A DNA stretch of 64,000 bases from Phytoseiulus persimilis (taxonomy: Eukaryota; Arthropoda; Arachnida; Mesostigmata; Phytoseiidae): NCBI GenBank assembly GCA_037576195.1, contig CM075101.1:46872001-46936000 (forward strand). Reading direction: 5' to 3'. This document shows, in pieces, positions 61,801 through 64,000 of this stretch. The position numbers were made by a program, and so were the translations under genes. Numbering within the stretch: the first letter of the stretch is position 1; each line of letters begins with the position of its first letter. The notes below the pieces were generated by a model. That model was given only the letters and a program-made list of their open reading frames with translations. It was not told the DNA's origin and made no database searches.

Positions 61801-64000
61801 AAGAAAACAGGGAAGCCGGAGAATCCGTGGATGGAGTTACACAGAAAGCGGAAGTATCGCCGGAAGTAATGTTTTTAAGCTCGAGTCAGGGGAAGACGCA
61901 CTCTCACAAAATGGAGAACACTCTGCGAAGGGTCCGTTCCATCCACCCGAGGAGCAGCGGGCCGCGGATCGTTACTCTGCAACATCCGGACGAGGGCCTC
62001 AACAAGGAGTTGATCGCAATCGTCCTTTAAAAACTTGATGTACGGCGCGTCGTGCGCGACGCGGTATAAAAGCTGTCGTTCATGTAGACAAAGCCATTCC
62101 ACCTCCGAGGAGCGGGAGAACGACACAAATGCCGTTGGAGTGAGAGAGGTGGATGGAAGCGGAACATAACTCAAATCAGTCGACTCGAGTAGCGCCGGGG
62201 GCTCGTGGAGAATATTCCCATACGCCAAGGATACGAAGTTATTTTCGGGAGCGCGTTGCGGCTCCTCGAAGGGGCCGGGCGCACTGAGGGGAGCGAGCCG
62301 GACGAACTCTATCGAGAGGACGAGGGGAGCGACTACACTATAGAACGAGGACTGGCCGGTGTTTACGATTACTGCGACAACTTCGACGAAAAGCGTCGTT
62401 TGAATATCCTCCCATTCGCTGTTGGTCGGAGGCAGACGAACTCGCTCCGTGTGTGGGATTTCTGAACATAGAACGCTGATGTATCCACCGAGCCGAGGCC
62501 GCATTCGAGCTCTGGTCGGTGTGCTCCTCCATCTCCAGAGCCTAGTCGCCCCTGGTCTAGAGCTGCGATGGCACGAGTTCTCGGGTCCGCGGAGAGTTCC
62601 AATGCCTTCCGTCTGACGGATCTCTGCCCTGCTGCCCGGTCTCTCTCCGAGCGAATTTCGCCGTCTGAGGTTGAAAACTTCGGCTGATCCTTCGAGGGAT
62701 CTACTTCCTGACGGGACTTCCGGGAGCCGCTCCACATCTCACCGTGCGGAGCGGGACAATGCAAAGTACGCGGACACGCTCAGACCGAGTTCTCCGAGCC
62801 GAAGCACGATGTGCGGATTTCGGAAACATCTGTCGCCCCGCACACTTGAAGACCTCCTTGTCGATGGATGCTCCTGAGGCCACTCCGTGACTGAGGAATC
62901 GACGCTGATACATGACCTCGAGGGAGAGGCGGGACTTCAGGTTGGCCCACTTTCTCCCACGAGTGCACCTTGCCGGCACGTGTCTCCCTCCGATTCCTAT
63001 ATCTATATGATCTGCTCAAAACACCTTCGACGGCAGGCCGCTTCTCTCGCTGAGGCTGCTGCTCGTTGATTCGTTCGTGCGTTTACTCGATGCCTGCTCG
63101 CGTCGTCTGGGGTCGGCTGGTTGGTTCGTTCGTTCGTTCGTTGAGGGATGGGTTCAGAGAACGCCCGGGGATATGTCATCGCTCTCAGCGGACTTGTGGC
63201 ACGTCCCGGAGTCAACGCCTAGAGTCAAGTGAAGAGGCATGCTCCCGAAGCGCGGATCTCTCCGAGGACTTTCCAGAACCAAACAGGAGAAAACTGCACG
63301 GCAACATTTAACTCATAGCTCCGAGCAGGAGGGACGGAAGTCGAGGACTCGATTTTCCACCGGTCATCGGATGCGTCTTTTGGGAACGTACCGCTCGAGC
63401 CGCTTTCGGCATGAAAAGAACGGAGAGAGAGGAAGAAATCTTCTTCGTCATCTCTTACTTGACGCCGGTGTGTCGTCCCCATCGACTGAAGGAGTTCCGC
63501 TTGAAAGGGACCAACGCTACTCAATGGAGCAAAAATTTTCGCCTTTTGTGTCCACCGGGTTCGAGTAGGAGACCTGGGGACGATGGAGGGTTCGTCCGTC
63601 GCCCTCCGTCCGCCCTTCCCCTCCATCGTGTCCGGAGGGACGGGCGGGGGGGGGGGCGAGGCCGGCAAACTGACTTCACCGCACTCGCTCGTCAACCACC
63701 GAGAATCATACTCTCAAAACGGGACCACCGTCACTCGGGGGAGGGGGGCACGGCGCTCCACTTGCCGCCTCCTCCTGACTTCGTTAGCTTTGAAACTCGT
63801 CCTGGAGCAACAGCTGGCATTCTGACCGGAACGAGACCTGAAAATCATCACGACCGTGATGAGTTGCATTGCACCGAGTCGGCTTGGGGCTCAACAAGCC
63901 ATTGGCGCTCAGTCGGAGCCGTTGCGCAAAACATCCGAATTCCGTCATTGGTGCGCTCGCACTCCCTCGCAACCGGGTGAGCGAATAAGAAAACACGATT

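Larger units (their letters stand above)
38466..64000. other. Region upstream of the first recognised dpr exon
   Basis: About 25.5 kb in which I recognise no gene. The dpr signal-peptide exon and promoter are expected on the minus strand here or further out, but no convincing hydrophobic start followed by a phase-matched donor was found. Many open frames of 100-290 codons occur on both strands and often overlap, as expected for DNA poor in TA-rich stop codons. The longest are 61875-62735 (minus, 286 codons from GTG), 41696-42484 (plus, 262 codons), 47922-48590 (minus, 222 codons) and 46740-47222 (minus, 160 codons from ATG). C14 (53044-53057) and G11 (63646-63656) tracts lie here. Confidence 0.6.

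Noticed and set aside
61875-62735. 286-codon minus-strand frame starting with GTG
   Set aside because: No family recognised, and the plus-strand frame 62205-62465 looks equally protein-like, so protein-like look alone is not evidence here.
1-64000. Search for CRISPR arrays, bacterial operons, reverse transcriptase or integrase motifs
   Set aside because: None seen. No regularly spaced repeats, no YADD-type or DDE catalytic text in the open frames; the hAT fragment is the only clear transposase trace.

Overview
This is a eukaryotic window, most likely from an arthropod. Two spliced genes can be read with confidence, and both sit in long non-coding sequence. The organism call rests on the Dpr-type two-immunoglobulin protein, a family known from arthropods. 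It also rests on the intron-exon structure with clean GT-AG junctions, and on a genome that is near half G+C by eye and rich in CpG (TCGA, CGA and TCG words are everywhere). A mite or other acarine would fit; that is inference with low confidence.

Layout: positions 1-1850 hold no recognised gene. On the plus strand, 1851-4530 encodes an SLC16-type (monocarboxylate transporter-like) carrier in four coding exons, about 567 residues. From 4531 to 20501 is the space between two genes whose 3' ends face each other. It holds a possible poly(A) signal, an unrecognised small membrane-protein ORF, a short terminal-inverted-repeat element with TA flanks (6323-6723), the frameshifted C-terminal end of a hAT transposase (about 7680-7900), a strong hairpin (16800-16874) and an ORF-poor GATT/GATC-rich stretch (about 19500-20000).

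On the minus strand, 20502-38465 carries the 3' part of a dpr gene in four coding exons: two for the first Ig domain, one for the second, and one for the C-terminal membrane anchor. The introns are about 10.9, 1.4 and 4.9 kb. The first exon(s), with the signal peptide, were not found. They lie upstream, so all of 38466-64000 may be 5' intron, promoter or intergenic DNA. That 25.5 kb holds many open frames but none I recognise.

The two real genes are not functionally linked by anything in the sequence: one is a membrane carrier for small organic acids or similar solutes, the other a neuronal cell-surface recognition protein. The window looks like ordinary animal chromosomal DNA with decayed DNA transposons. 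I did not find a new multi-gene system. The most unusual points are the loss of the family signature in transmembrane helix 1 of the carrier, the inverted-repeat element with internal subrepeats, a distant pair of inverted 30-bp repeat arrays in the dpr intron, and many poly-G/poly-C tracts.
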